DNA of 64,000 bases, from contig JAHQRK010000021.1 of assembly GCA_019828595.1 (NCBI GenBank), forward strand, positions 682,001 to 746,000, read 5' to 3'. Shown piece after piece: positions 54,181 through 64,000 of the stretch; position 1 is the stretch's first letter, and each line of letters opens with the position of its first letter. Both the position numbers and the translations under genes were made by a program. Below the pieces are notes generated by a model. It saw only the letters and a list, made by a program, of their open reading frames with translations. It did no database searches and had not been told where the DNA came from. The DNA is from Aphanomyces cochlioides (Eukaryota > Oomycota > Saprolegniomycetes > Saprolegniales > Verrucalvaceae).

Positions 54181-55935
54181 ATGGACTCGAGGAGAGGGCT
54201 TGGAGATGACCAACAGGGTTTCCAAGAGGGGCCGTCGTATATCTACCTCGAATCTGAAAAGTATTTATACACAGAGAGAAGAGTGCCTACTGTGCGAGAG
54301 GATGGAGCGATTGTTGATGGCGGCGCGTTGTCCATGTCTTCCAAAGAAGCAATGGCCTTGTTTGCACAGTATGCGGCCATTGGAGTCCTCTACGGCTTGA
54401 TTCCAGCGCTCCAGTATCCCATCTTTAACAACTACCTCAAGCTTGAAGGCTACCAAACAGCATCGTACACTCAACTCGTCACGATGGGATGGTCATTCAA
54501 GGTCTTCTTTGGCATGTTGTCCGACTGTTTCCCCATCTTTGGCTACCGTCGAAAGTCGTGGATGTTGATCGGTTGGGCCATCACCATGGTCAGTTTGATA
54601 GTCATGTTTTCCTCATCTCTCGGCGACCCCTACTGCAACGTTGAAAAGGCGACAGAGGAAGGTCGACCCCAGGCTTGCTCTGCCATCTACTCCAAGACAA
54701 ACGACACAGACAAGAAGTATTTCAACCTCGACGCTCCCAACAACGGCACGCTCTTCATTATGTTGTCCGTGCTTGTGTCGTTTGGTTACGTCATGGCCGA
54801 CTGTGCGGCCGATGCCATGGTCGTCGAATATTCTCAGCGTGAACCGATTGCCATCCGTGGTCGCGTCCAAACTGCCATCTACACCGTGCGGCAAATATTT
54901 ATCACCGTCGCAAGCATTGTGAGTGGGCTTGGCTTGAACTCGCCCAACTATGGAGGCACGTTTTCATTCTCACTCAAACCCAACATCCCATACGGCATTT
55001 GCATGGTTCCGTGTGCGCTTGTCATCTTGACGACCATCTTTGTCCTGAAGGAAGACAAGAAACCAGGCACGCCCTTTCGGGAATACATCGATTTGTTCTG
55101 GAACTTGCTCCAACAACGTGTCATGTGGCAAGTCTGCGCTTTCCGGTTCATCAACAACGTCTTCTACAACATCAACACGACGGCATCGAGTCCGATTTAC
55201 AACACATGGGCAAAAGTCGCCCCCGTGAACGACGCACTGTCAGCTATTCTCGGGAGTATGATCTACACCGCCATCTTGATTGTGATGGGCAAGTGGGGTC
55301 TCCAGTGGAACTGGCGGTACTGCATTGCCGTCGGGACGCTTGGTGTCATGGTAATTGATTCCACGGTTGCCTTCATTACGATCTGGAACATCTTTCGCAA
55401 CCAGTGGTTCTTCACCGGTGTTGGCTTGTTCGACCAAATTCCAGCCGGCCTTCGCTTCATTGTGTCGTTGTACTGCGCGGTTGAGATCGCCGATGTCGGC
55501 AATGAAGGCGCTACCTACGGTTTGGTCACGACGGTGTCCAACTTGGCCATTCCTGTCGCCTCGGTCATCTACAAGGTCACTGACTCCCACTTGAAACTCT
55601 CCCAAGACGATATCAAGACTGATTCAACAGAAGTGCGTACTGACGTCACGATCTCGTACTTGATCTCTTACTGCTGCAAGATCTTCAGCTTGTTCTGGTT
55701 ATTCTTGTTGCCACCCCAACGCGGCCCGATGCAAGAGCTGAAAAGCCAAGGCAGCAAGAGCAAACTAGCTGGTGCTCTCTTGGTCATCACGTTCTTGTTG
55801 AGTTTGGCATTCTCGATCACATCGAGCATTATGTCCATCTTCCCCTCGACCAAGTGCTATCGCATTGCGGGTGGCAACGGCATTCTTGACCCCACGACAG
55901 GCAAATGCCCTCTTGTCGCGGCGAGAAAAGGATGA
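54181..55935 (+). CDS. BT1-family folate-biopterin transporter, copy 3
   Basis: 584 aa from the Met at 54181 (MDSRRGLGDDQQGFQ), chosen because it aligns with the starts of copies 1 and 2. The frame is open upstream to 53944, but that 79-residue extension resembles no transporter sequence. Same BT1 signatures as copy 1 (WSFKVFFGMLSDCFPIFGYRRK; MADCAADAMVVEYSQRE). It is closest to copy 1, with a 498-bp identical tract (54833-55330 against 46727-47224). Confidence 0.88.
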   Translation: MDSRRGLGDDQQGFQEGPSYIYLESEKYLYTERRVPTVREDGAIVDGGALSMSSKEAMALFAQYAAIGVLYGLIPALQYPIFNNYLKLEGYQTASYTQLVTMGWSFKVFFGMLSDCFPIFGYRRKSWMLIGWAITMVSLIVMFSSSLGDPYCNVEKATEEGRPQACSAIYSKTNDTDKKYFNLDAPNNGTLFIMLSVLVSFGYVMADCAADAMVVEYSQREPIAIRGRVQTAIYTVRQIFITVASIVSGLGLNSPNYGGTFSFSLKPNIPYGICMVPCALVILTTIFVLKEDKKPGTPFREYIDLFWNLLQQRVMWQVCAFRFINNVFYNINTTASSPIYNTWAKVAPVNDALSAILGSMIYTAILIVMGKWGLQWNWRYCIAVGTLGVMVIDSTVAFITIWNIFRNQWFFTGVGLFDQIPAGLRFIVSLYCAVEIADVGNEGATYGLVTTVSNLAIPVASVIYKVTDSHLKLSQDDIKTDSTEVRTDVTISYLISYCCKIFSLFWLFLLPPQRGPMQELKSQGSKSKLAGALLVITFLLSLAFSITSSIMSIFPSTKCYRIAGGNGILDPTTGKCPLVAARKG

Positions 55936-56138
55936 TTGCCACAAACTTCTCAATAAATGACATCGTCTGTACGACTTTGTCATGCTTAATTTATGCCCAC
56001 CTGTAGATTTTGTTGTAACTTGTGCCGCCTTGCCTGAGAGAAACGCATAGTTAGCCCAAGGAGGGTCACTCTACTCGCGATCATTGTCATGTCTAGGTGG
56101 AGTTTCACGACAAACAACTTATGCATTAGTAAAACAAG
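55936..56138. other. short gap between convergent transporter copies 3 and 4
   Basis: 203 bp between the convergent stop codons of copies 3 and 4. Nothing recognised. Confidence 0.4.
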
Positions 56139-56767
56139 TTAACCCTTTCGCGATGCGACAGCAGGACATTTGCCCGTCTTGGGGTCGAGCTTTCCGTTGC
56201 CACCGACAATGCGATAACACTTGGTGGAGGGGAAGATCGACATAATACTCGACGTCATGGAGAACGCCAAACACAAGAGGAAGACAATGATCAAGAGCGC
56301 CCCGGCGAGTTTACTCTTGGTGCCTTTCTTCTTCAAGTCTTGCATGGGGCCACGTTGAGGAGGCAGCATGAACAGCCACACCAAGCTGAACGCCTTGCAG
56401 CTGTAGGAAATGATGTACGAGTATGTGACGTCCAACCGCACTTCATGCGTATCCGACGTGATGTCGTCTTGGGAAAGCTTAAAATTGGAGTCGATGATCT
56501 TGTAGATGACCGAGGCAAATGGACTGGCCAAGTTGGACACTGTCGTGACCAAACCGTACGTAGCACCCTCGTTACCGACATCAGCGATTTCCACGGCGCA
56601 GTACGCCGAGACAATAAAGCGAATACCGGCAGGAATTTGATCGGCCAAACCGACACCGTTGTAGAACCACTGGTTCCGGAAGACATCCCAGATTGTGATG
56701 AAGGCGGTGGTGGCATCGACTGCCATGACACCAAGGGTTCCAGCCGCAATGGCGTATCGCCAGTTCC

Positions 56768-58200
56768 CACAATACACGCTAAACATATTATACCATATAT
56801 AGTGGACGTATATTATACGATGTATTGCATTCCATGTTGATCCATTCTGAACCTGGACTGCACACTTAAAAAAGAAAATCCAAGACGTCGTCCACAACAC
56901 TTTTTAGATGACTTATTGTCGTAGCAGTTGACTTTCTTTTATACATTGTGATTGGTGTAAATCGACTAGCCTCTCATGCCCATTTTACTTTCTTCGTCAC
57001 CAGTTCGTCTTAATGCTAGAGGGGGGTTCTGCTCCCCAACAGCTTCACCATCCTAGACTTTGGGGCCATTGGAGCAAACTCCATACAAGGGAAAGGCCAT
57101 TGCACTGTGTCAAAGTTGCTCTTGCTGTGCAAGAATACTAAGCTATTTCTGGTAAATGTTGTGGCTACAAACTCATTGGTGTGAAGCTCAGTGCTACCTC
57201 AGCGCGACTTATTTGCCACTACAATAAGGTGGCGAGATGTACACTGACGACACGAGAACGACCAGCTCTTGTTAAAGGAAGTGCAAGTCGATCCTTGCGG
57301 GATCCATCGGAGCCGCGGTGGTTAAACGACTCCTCAAAGCAACGCATGTACAGTGTATACTAAATAATGGTTTACAAATTATACATGTATAAAGACGTAT
57401 AGTGCTCTACTACTCTGGTCCGCATTATGAGCAACATTTGGATTACACAGTATTTGACACATTTGTTTTTTGTATACTTCATTTGTGACACTGGGCACTA
57501 TTTAGTGCCAACGTAGTTGATGAGAGCAAGATTGTCGTCAATAGCTGGTTGTTGGAGCTGTTAAGAGGTCTATTTAGCTTCACATAGACGGTATACAACC
57601 CGTAGATCTGACAGGGTTCCTGTCTGATGATTAAATAGAGCTTGAGAAACTCAAACCTTACCATTTAACAGCGTTTGTGCTGTGATGAACGTATTGTGTT
57701 TCCGAGCGGCAATTCTAGCTTGACCACAATGTAGTACAAAGTGTGCTTTACTTAATTATTCTCTCTCATAAGTCTAAGCTTCGTCTATTTGATGGCGCAC
57801 ATCATAATCTACTGGTCGTCAAATTTTTGGAATATTTACACTTCTGTAATTTCACAACCAGAACTCCGTTTGAAGATCAAAAAGTGTCCAATCAAAGCTC
57901 CTTTTCTGCTCTGTTTTATAAACCAATCAGCATCGATTTTACTGTAGAAACAGCCTTAATCCACCAATTATACCCCAAATGTTGCTTATATTATGGACCA
58001 GAGTAGTATACACGTATAAGTATAAGGCGAACCCTAGACCCATGTCGTCTCGCCGGATATATTTATCAAATATCCGGATACTTCGAATTTCTGATCCGGA
58101 TAATTCTGGTTCACATTGTGTCCGGATAACAGTGCTATATCCAAAATTCCACATCGATTTATCCGGATAGTTCAAATCGACTTTGATGCGAGAGATCGGT
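56768..58200. mobile_element. 1.43-kb insertion of unknown type in transporter copy 4
   Basis: AT-rich, non-coding-looking sequence separating two parts of the transporter frame. Short frames only (57479-57664 minus, 57743-58006 plus), none recognisable. Near its right end are five copies of the near-palindrome TCCGGATA (58053, 58072, 58095, 58121, 58162; the first reads CCGGATA), as expected for subterminal transposase-binding repeats of a DNA element. Clean terminal inverted repeats or a target duplication were not found. Confidence 0.5.
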
Positions 58201-58996
58201 CACTTGCCGATCACAATCAAAATCGCCGTGTAGATCATACCACCAAGGATGGACGAGAGAGCATCGTTCAACGGAGCAACCTTAGCCCATGTGCTGTACA
58301 TTGGACTTGCCGCCGTCGTCGTGATGCCATAGAAGACGTTGTTGATGAATCGGAAAGCACAGATTTGCCACATGACACGTTGTTGGAGCAAGTTCCAAAA
58401 CATGCTCATGTATTCACGAAGGGGAGTACCAGGCTTCTTGTTTCCTTGAGGACAAAGATCGTCGTCAACACCACAAGCACACATGGAACCAAGCAAATGC
58501 CGTATGGGATGTTGGGCTTCAGCGAGAAGGAGAAGGTACCACCGTAGTTTGGCGAGTTCAAGCCAAAACCACTCACGATGGTGGCGACAACGATAAACAT
58601 TTGACGGACGGTGTAGATGGCAGTTTGGACACGACCACGGATGGCAATCGGTTCACGTTGAGCATACTCGACGACCATGGCATCGGCAGCGCAATCCGCC
58701 ATGACGTAACCGAATGACACAAGCACAGACAGCATGATGAACATCGTGCCGTTGTTGGGAGCGTCGAGGTTGAAATACTTCTTGTCCGTGTCGTTGGTCT
58801 TGGAGTAGATTGCAGAGCAGGCCGTGGGGCGACCTTCAGCCGTGGCCTTTTCAACGTTGCAGTATGGTTCACCGAGGGATGACGAGACCATGATAAGCAA
58901 GCACACCATGGTGATCGTCCAGCCGATGAGGATCCACGACTTTCGACGGTAGCCAAAGATGGGGAAGCAGTCCGACAACATGCCAAAGAAGACCTT

Positions 58997-59001
58997 GAAC
59001 G
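58997..59001. repeat. target-site duplication GAACG (left)
   Basis: GAACG occurs at 58997-59001 and 63687-63691, directly flanking the Copia LTRs. The empty-site sequence is visible in the intact transporters (the reverse strand of GGTCGTTCAAGGTC). Confidence 0.9.
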
Positions 59002-59249
59002 TCTTGAGGTGAAATGGAAAGTGAGATTATCAAGTTAGACTAAAGTGTAAGACTACACTAGAGTATATGCATAACTAAGTGAAAATGAAAGCTTGTTCTT
59101 GAAGTAGACAGTGTAGTCGTGCCGGCAATGCGTGTAGCCGTCGCCAATGAGACGATGGAGAACGCTAGATTAAGTGATGTGTGTGTGCACCAAACATTTG
59201 ATTGGGGGGATCAAATATTTGGCGCACACTGGCGACACGTTCCTCAACA
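59002..59249 (-). repeat. Copia 3' LTR
   Basis: 248 bp. On minus it begins TGTTGAGG and ends CCTCAAGA, so the end is GA, not CA. It matches 63439-63686 with two substitutions seen. Confidence 0.92.
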
Positions 59250-60111
59250 CTCCCCTCTAATCGAGACGTTTCTTCATTGTTGCTTGGGGGAATGGAGGTC
59301 ACAAGCTTCGGCATGGGCTCTTCAAACTTGGGTTTGGGTAGAGCCTTCGTGAGAATGTCAGCGAGCATTGAGTTGGTTTGGCAGTAGTTGATCTTGATGA
59401 TGCGCTGCTTGACTAGATCACGGATGAAGTGATGGCGGACATCGATATGCTTAGTCCTTTGTTGAAGAGTTGGATTCTCAGCCATCTTGATAGTGCTTTG
59501 GTTGTCTTCGTAAACGTTGATGGGTAACTTGATAACCAATTGGAGTTCTTCGAGTAGAGACTTGAGCCAGAGTGCTTCTTGGAGACCATAGGACATTGAA
59601 ATGTACTCGGCTTCACAAGTCGAAAGAGCAACGATATTCTGTAGCTTTGATTTCCACGAAATCAAGCATCCGTTGAGAAAGAGAAGGAAGCCAGAAGTCG
59701 ATCGTCGAGTAGAAATGTCATTCGCATAGTCGGCGTCAACATAGAGATCGATCGTAAAATCTTCTTTGTCAGACTTGGAGTAAAGTAGACCATACTCTTG
59801 TGTTCCTTTAAGGTAGCGTAATACGCGTTTTGCTATCTGTTGATGTTCTTCAGCAGGTTCATTGAGGTGTCTTGACAGCAAAGTTACAGTATAGGCTATG
59901 TCGGGACGAGTTGTCGTAGTCAGGTACAGAAGTTCGCCCACCACTTGGCGGAAAGGCAACGGTGATGAAGCCGTAGAAGAACTTGTAGCTGAACTTGCTT
60001 GAGGAGTCGAGATTGGATTGCAGTCTGTAAACCCGTGTGTAGCGAGTAAATCCAAAATGTACTTGCGCTGATGGAGAAAAATTGATCCATCTTGTAGTCG
60101 GTCGACTTCTA
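59165..60111 (-). pseudogene. Copia RNase H region, frameshifted from RT
   Basis: The frame carries the late Copia polymerase: FRQVVGELLYLTTTTRPDIAY, then RNase H motifs LYVDADYAND, STSGFLLFLNG, ALSTCEAEYIS, EDNQSTIKMAENP and ADILTKAL. It runs into the 3' LTR. It is one base out of frame with the RT segment upstream (frameshift near 60112, after NLTFAL), so RNase H would need a shift to be made. Confidence 0.85.
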
Positions 60112-61803
60112 TACCAAGGCAAAAGTCAAGTTGCCAAGGTCTTTCATGTGAAATCGAGAACTTAAGTTGTGTTTGGTGGTCTCAAGCACAGCAGTGCTTG
60201 TAGAGAGTAGAATGAAGTCGTCAACGTAGACGCCCACCAAAACTAAACCTTGTCTTGTACGTTGAAAATAGATGCAGGGGTCAGTCTTCAGCTGAACAAA
60301 GCCTTTTGACTTAAAATAGGAATCGAGAGCAGAATTCCATTCTCGCGAGGATTGCTTCAGACCATAAATACTCTTGTTTAGACGGCAAACAAGATGATCT
60401 TGTCCAGGTTGGACATATCCAGGCGGCTGACGCATGTAGAGCGTTTCTTGTAAAGTTCCATTGAGGAAGGCAGTTTGTACATCCATGTGACATATTTGCA
60501 TCGATTGCAAAGCAGCAAGAGTAAGTAGAAAGCGAATACTTGACGTACGAATCACAGGAGCAAAAATGTCCGTATAGTCGATACCAGCAACTTGAGTAAA
60601 ACCTTGAGCAACAAGGCGTGCTTTGTATCGCAAGAGAGAACCATCGGCAGAATATTTCTTGGTAAATAACCACCGACAACCAATGGGTTTGCGACCAGGG
60701 GGTAGTTCGCAGAGAGTCCAGGTTTCATGTTCCATGAGAGAGTCGTATTCAGCATCAGTGGCCTTGATCCATTCTTCTCGTTCTGGTGAAGAATGTGCTT
60801 GTTGAATAGTTGTAGGGAGGCCAGTAGAGTGAACAGCAAATGCAACAAGAATACGTTGACGTTTAGAAACGATTATGTCGTCTTCTGTTTCAAAGTCTTC
60901 GTCAATAGTTTCTTCACGAGATCTACGACGCAGGAAAGGTGCATCATAGATAGTGGATACGTCCATATCCTCAGAGTCGTCGAGAGCAACCGGGATCGAA
61001 GTTGAAGTGTCTTCAATCATCGTGTTGACATCCTCTTGAGCATTGGACACAGAGTCGTCAATGACATCTTCATGTTGTTCAGATGTTGGGACAGAAGAGC
61101 TTTGTGGAGGTGAACTCGCAGCAGGTTGGAAAACTGGAGTTGTATCGATGAATCGTGTTGGAGGTCGACGAATACGAGTCGAGCGTCGTGGAGGTGGGGG
61201 ACTTTCATCTTTTGGAGAATCTTCATCAGCAAAAATGTCTTGCGCGGGCAAGAGAAGCGGAGAAGGAGAATTCGCATGGTAGGAATTCGCTTCATTAAAT
61301 TTAACGTTCCGACTGACGAAGAATTTCTGACAGTACAAACGGTATCCCTTGACATTAGGCTCATTCCCAACGTACATTGTACGAATAGTTCTGGATGCAA
61401 ACTTGGAGCGAGCACTTTTATCAATAAGAGCATAGGCTTCACATCCAAAAATGCGCAGTTGGGATAGGTCTGGTTTGGATTTCCAGAGGCGTTCAAAGGG
61501 TGTTGTACCGGGTGTGGATGAAGAGTACGAGCGGTTTCGAAGGTACATAGCATGAGCTACAGCTTCAGCCCAAAATTGCAAGGGTACATGCGAATAATGC
61601 AGCATAGCACGAGCAAATTCGACCAGTGTACGATGCATTCGTTCGCTGACTCCATTTTGTTGCGGAGTGTGGGGCACTGTCTTCTCATGGCGAATGCCGT
61701 TCTCTTCGTGGGGTCTTAGGCTCTTAAACCAAGCAGCGTTGTTGCAGTAGTGATCGCAAGCACCAGAGTCCAGGATCCAGTCTGACGAGATAGGAACAGA
61801 TGG
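60109..61803 (-). pseudogene. Copia pol: protease remnant, late integrase, reverse transcriptase
   Basis: The frame follows the gag TAG directly in phase. It starts with the protease site WILDSGACDHYC and switches within about 25 residues to VPHTPQQNGVSERMHRTLVE (integrase, only the catalytic Glu region). It continues with LRIFGCEAYALI and the C-terminal linker. RT motifs: CRWLFTKKYSADGSLLRYKARLVAQG, QTAFLNGTLQETLYM and the catalytic YVDDFILLS. It ends at the frameshift at about 60109. The deletion makes the element non-autonomous. Confidence 0.88.
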
Positions 61804-61812
61804 AGTGGAAGT

Positions 61813-62754
61813 CTACAATGTGAAGCTCGACGTGTACACCATCATACTAGCATGGTTGGTGTTGGAAGGTCGCGAGTTGTTTCGACGAGGCGTATTCTGT
61901 CGTTGTTGACTAGAAGTACGGTCAGTCATCGATGGAGCTTCAACAGGTGCTTCAGAAGGTCCCGTTAAGTAGCGGACACGGCGTTGAGAAGAGCCGGGGT
62001 TTTGACCCGATTGTTGTTGCTGCTGCTGACGTTGATCTGCTATTTTGCGGCGGCAGACATCCTCAGTGTGATTCCGGATGTTGCAGTATGAGCAAACGAC
62101 AGGATAGCGGGGTTGGGCTTGATTGCGGCGGGGCCGACGTGGAGTCATGGCAAAGGCAGCATTGAATGGTTCAGCAGGAGCTGACGTGTCATACGGTATA
62201 TGTGTGTCTTGCTGAAGAAGTGCAGTGAAGATCTTCGGCAGAGTTGTTTCATCAACATCGTCCCCATTCTGAATTCGATGAAACTGGAAGTGGACAAAGC
62301 TGTCAAAGCGGTGGTCCAGACTTCGCAAAAATTGGTGAACTGCAAAGCCATGGTCAATCTTGACATTGGCATCAAGAGCATCTTCAAGTGTCATCTTGAA
62401 GCGGTCGCAGTACACGCGTGCAGATTCAGTGGGTTCCATTCGAGTCTTCAATAGTAACTCGAATAGATGGCCTTGTCCCAGAAATGACTTGTTGCCATAT
62501 CGGTTGCGGAGTATGTTAATCATGGAAGAAGCATGTTGACACTTCTTAACCATTCGCACGTGTTGGTCATCGAGTGCGGCGAGTATAAGAGCTTTCGCCA
62601 GACGGTTCTTGTTTGTGTATTCGGGATCAGTATCGGGCATAGTGCCTTCAACGACAGCGTCGACTTCTTTGTATTCGAGGAAGGAAAGGAGTCGGGTGTA
62701 CCACTCACTGAACGACTTTCCTTTGAACACGTGGACAAAACTTTTAAATTCCAT
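61813..62754 (-). CDS. Copia Gag (UBN2-type) with zinc knuckle
   Basis: 313 aa, intact. The capsid-like region (SFSEWYTRLLSFLEY; MINILRNRYGNKSFLGQGHL) is of the UBN2/Retrotran_gag type. A CCHC knuckle, CSYCNIRNHTEDVC, is followed by a Gln-rich and Arg/Ser-rich tail. Frame stops with TAG immediately before pol, in the same phase, so stop-codon readthrough or a separate gag product is possible. Confidence 0.88.
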   Translation of the reverse strand: MEFKSFVHVFKGKSFSEWYTRLLSFLEYKEVDAVVEGTMPDTDPEYTNKNRLAKALILAALDDQHVRMVKKCQHASSMINILRNRYGNKSFLGQGHLFELLLKTRMEPTESARVYCDRFKMTLEDALDANVKIDHGFAVHQFLRSLDHRFDSFVHFQFHRIQNGDDVDETTLPKIFTALLQQDTHIPYDTSAPAEPFNAAFAMTPRRPRRNQAQPRYPVVCSYCNIRNHTEDVCRRKIADQRQQQQQQSGQNPGSSQRRVRYLTGPSEAPVEAPSMTDRTSSQQRQNTPRRNNSRPSNTNHASMMVYTSSFTL

Positions 62755-62800
62755 GGTTCAAGTTCAATGAATGTGATTGGATGAAACTAATTAATTAAAA

Positions 62801-63190
62801 TTAGTTGTAACCGCGAGATTTGATAACTGGAAGAAGCTTGCGATGCAACAATTCGTGGAGTTTGTTCTCAAACTTCTCCTCGGCAAAGTTCACTGCGGAC
62901 TCAAGAGTGTGCTTGATAGTCAAAAGAATGCCTTCGGTTTCTTCAACGATGTGTTGAAATTCGGGATCCGAAAATTCGTTTGCGATTCGGCCACCGAGGC
63001 AGTTGGCAATACGTTGAGAACGCTTGATAGAGTCGATGAGGTCGCGGAGGACTTTATCGGTCGTCGAATCGGGGTTAATGCGACGAAAGGACGTTTTCAG
63101 AGGTGTGTCCTTCTTGGCCTTGACTTGGCGCTGCTTGCGGAGCTTGTTCGAAACGGTCTTCGGAACAAGTTCTTCTAGGGGTGTCTTCAT
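62801..63190 (-). CDS. extra 129-aa frame between 5' LTR and gag
   Basis: Lies on the element's sense strand between the 5' LTR and gag. It is Lys-rich at the start (SNKLRKQRQVKAKKDTPLK) and helical after that (IVEETEGILLTIKHTLESAV). No match to Gag, Pol or Env comes to mind. Ordinary Copia leaders are short and non-coding, so this may be a captured host exon, an accessory frame or chance. Confidence 0.45.
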   Translation of the reverse strand: MKTPLEELVPKTVSNKLRKQRQVKAKKDTPLKTSFRRINPDSTTDKVLRDLIDSIKRSQRIANCLGGRIANEFSDPEFQHIVEETEGILLTIKHTLESAVNFAEEKFENKLHELLHRKLLPVIKSRGYN

Positions 63191-63337
63191 AAATTGGCAA
63201 ACTCTACTAGGAGTTTAGTGCCAGCCAATCAGAAACTTACAGTTCTTCCCGCAATGGTACTGACCCGATATCTCACAGAAGGAGAAACAGGCGAAACTGT
63301 AATGTAACTCTTGATTGGTTTCTTGAAACGGTCAAGC

Positions 63338-63412
63338 GGTCGGCGGCGAGGCGGCGAGGCGACTGAGGCGGCTGAGGCGGCTTGGAGGCGGTGCAGAGGC
63401 GGCGAGGCGGCT
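63338..63412. repeat. GGC/GAGGCGGC-type minisatellite in the Copia leader
   Basis: Repeats of a GAGGCGGC-like unit with variants (ctgaggcgg, ttggaggcgg), just inside the 5' LTR of the minus-strand element. Confidence 0.75.
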
Positions 63413-63438
63413 AGTCCTGAGTTGTGGGGCTCAGAACC

Positions 63439-63686
63439 TCTTGAGGTGAAATGGAAAGTGAGATTATCAAGTTAGACTAAAATGTAAGACTACACTAGAG
63501 TATATGCATAACTAAGTGAAAATGAAAGCTTGTTCTTGAAGTAGACAGTGTAGTCGTGCCGGCAATGCGTGTAGCCGTCGCCAATGAGATGATGGAGAAC
63601 GCTAGATTAAGTGATGTGTGTGTGCACCAAACATTTGATTGGGGGGATCAAATATTTGGCGCACACTGGCGACACGTTCCTCAACA
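63439..63686 (-). repeat. Copia 5' LTR
   Basis: 248 bp, partner of 59002-59249. The sequence next to it on minus (GGTTCTGAGCCCCACAAC) would hold the primer-binding site; it does not begin TGG, and I cannot name the tRNA. Confidence 0.92.
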
Positions 63687-63691
63687 GAACG
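63687..63691. repeat. target-site duplication GAACG (right)
   Basis: Partner of 58997-59001. Confidence 0.9.
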
Positions 63692-64000
63692 ACCATCCCA
63701 TCGTGACGAGTTGCGAGTACGACGCCGTTTGGTATCCCTCGAGCTTGAGGTAGTTGTTAAAGATGGGATACTGGAGCGCTGGAATCAAACCGTAGAGGCA
63801 TCCGATGGCGGCGTATTGGCCAAACAAGGCCATCGCCTCCTTGGAAAAGATCGTCAAAGCACCATCTTCGACAATCGCCCCATCTTCGAGCTCACCAGGC
63901 GTCTTGACATCAGCGTAGCCATCCTTTTCCGCCTCCTTGTTCGCCGAGTGGATGTACGAAAGACGTTCTTCCAAGCCATGTCAGCCGTCCGACAGACCGC

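Larger units (their letters stand above)
59002..63686 (-). mobile_element. Ty1/Copia retrotransposon, internally deleted
   Basis: 4,685 bp, minus orientation, bounded by 248-bp LTRs and a GAACG target duplication. Order on minus: 5' LTR, extra 129-aa frame, gag, protease remnant fused to late integrase, RT, RNase H, polypurine tract (AGAGGGGAG, 59250-59258), 3' LTR. Integrase upstream of RT defines Copia. The protease active site is present (DSGACDHYC), but the sequence then jumps to the late integrase motif HTPQQNGVSERMHRTL, so most protease and the first two integrase catalytic Asp residues are deleted. The LTRs differ at only two positions by eye, so the insertion is young. Confidence 0.92.
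56139..63976 (-). pseudogene. BT1-family transporter copy 4, split by two insertions
   Basis: Three pieces in order on minus. 63976-63692 is the N-terminus (HGLEERLSYIHSAN ... SQLVTMGWSF). 58996-58201 is the middle (FKVFFGMLSDCFPIFG ... SSILGGMIYTAILI). 56767-56139 is the C-terminus (NWRYAIAAGTLGVMAVD ... CPAVASRKG). The first break holds the Copia element, the second a 1.43-kb insertion that also removed about 11 bp. A 1-bp deletion near 58441 (after VLKE) shifts the frame. A TGA directly upstream of the N-terminal HGLEERL codons removes the usual start, compared with copy 2. The gene cannot make the full transporter. It was presumably intact when duplicated from the copy 2 lineage. Confidence 0.88.

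Noticed and set aside
58050..58170. CRISPR-like array (regularly recurring TCCGGATA)
   Set aside because: Units are 8 bp, spacing irregular, eukaryotic context; better explained as transposon subterminal repeats.

Overview
The window looks like a nuclear contig from an oomycete, most likely of the Saprolegnia/Aphanomyces type. Supporting points are very short GT-AG introns (about 40-54 bp, mostly ending TTGTAG or similar), compact and often overlapping gene spacing, BT1-family folate/biopterin transporter expansions, class C 7TM receptors with bacterial-type binding domains, and both Ty3/Gypsy chromovirus and Ty1/Copia elements. Lineage is inferred from gene content only; no rRNA or marker gene is present.

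Layout. 0-5 kb: a flavohemoglobin-like gene and a zinc-type MDR oxidoreductase, both on minus. 6.1-12.1 kb: a decayed Gypsy chromovirus that interrupts or abuts a broken bZIP/M96-type gene. 12.8-18.6 kb: conserved housekeeping-like genes: a GT60-like GlcNAc-transferase, a CobT-CobS fusion (lower-ligand attachment of cobalamin), and a long coiled-coil protein. 18.9-30.7 kb: a large inverted duplication with 3,307-bp arms and a 5.2-kb centre. Each arm carries a nine-exon gene of unknown function plus the 3' end of a GH17 glucanase gene; only the right copy of the glucanase is complete. The centre holds a divergently transcribed pair, an NBD-only Hsp70-like gene and a TPR gene. 31-34 kb: a small unknown gene and a six-exon cereblon (CRBN) homologue with the tri-Trp pocket intact.

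34.4-45 kb: three paralogous receptors combining an OpuAC-like substrate-binding ectodomain, Cys-containing modules and a class C 7TM domain. The first (plus) and third (minus) share a visibly identical 1,285-bp inverted block over the 7TM exons, although the third is broken by two stop codons. A fragment of a fourth copy lies between the second and third.

46-64 kb: a BT1-family transporter array. Three intact genes lie on plus; a fourth on minus is split by a young Copia element (248-bp LTRs, GAACG target duplication, internal deletion of most protease and integrase) and by a second 1.4-kb insertion.

The main theme is recent local duplication, inversion and gene conversion. The host genes are not an operon; the tight head-to-head and tail-to-tail spacing is ordinary for compact oomycete genomes. 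Exon structures below were worked out by eye from splice consensus and reading-frame continuity and need transcript support.
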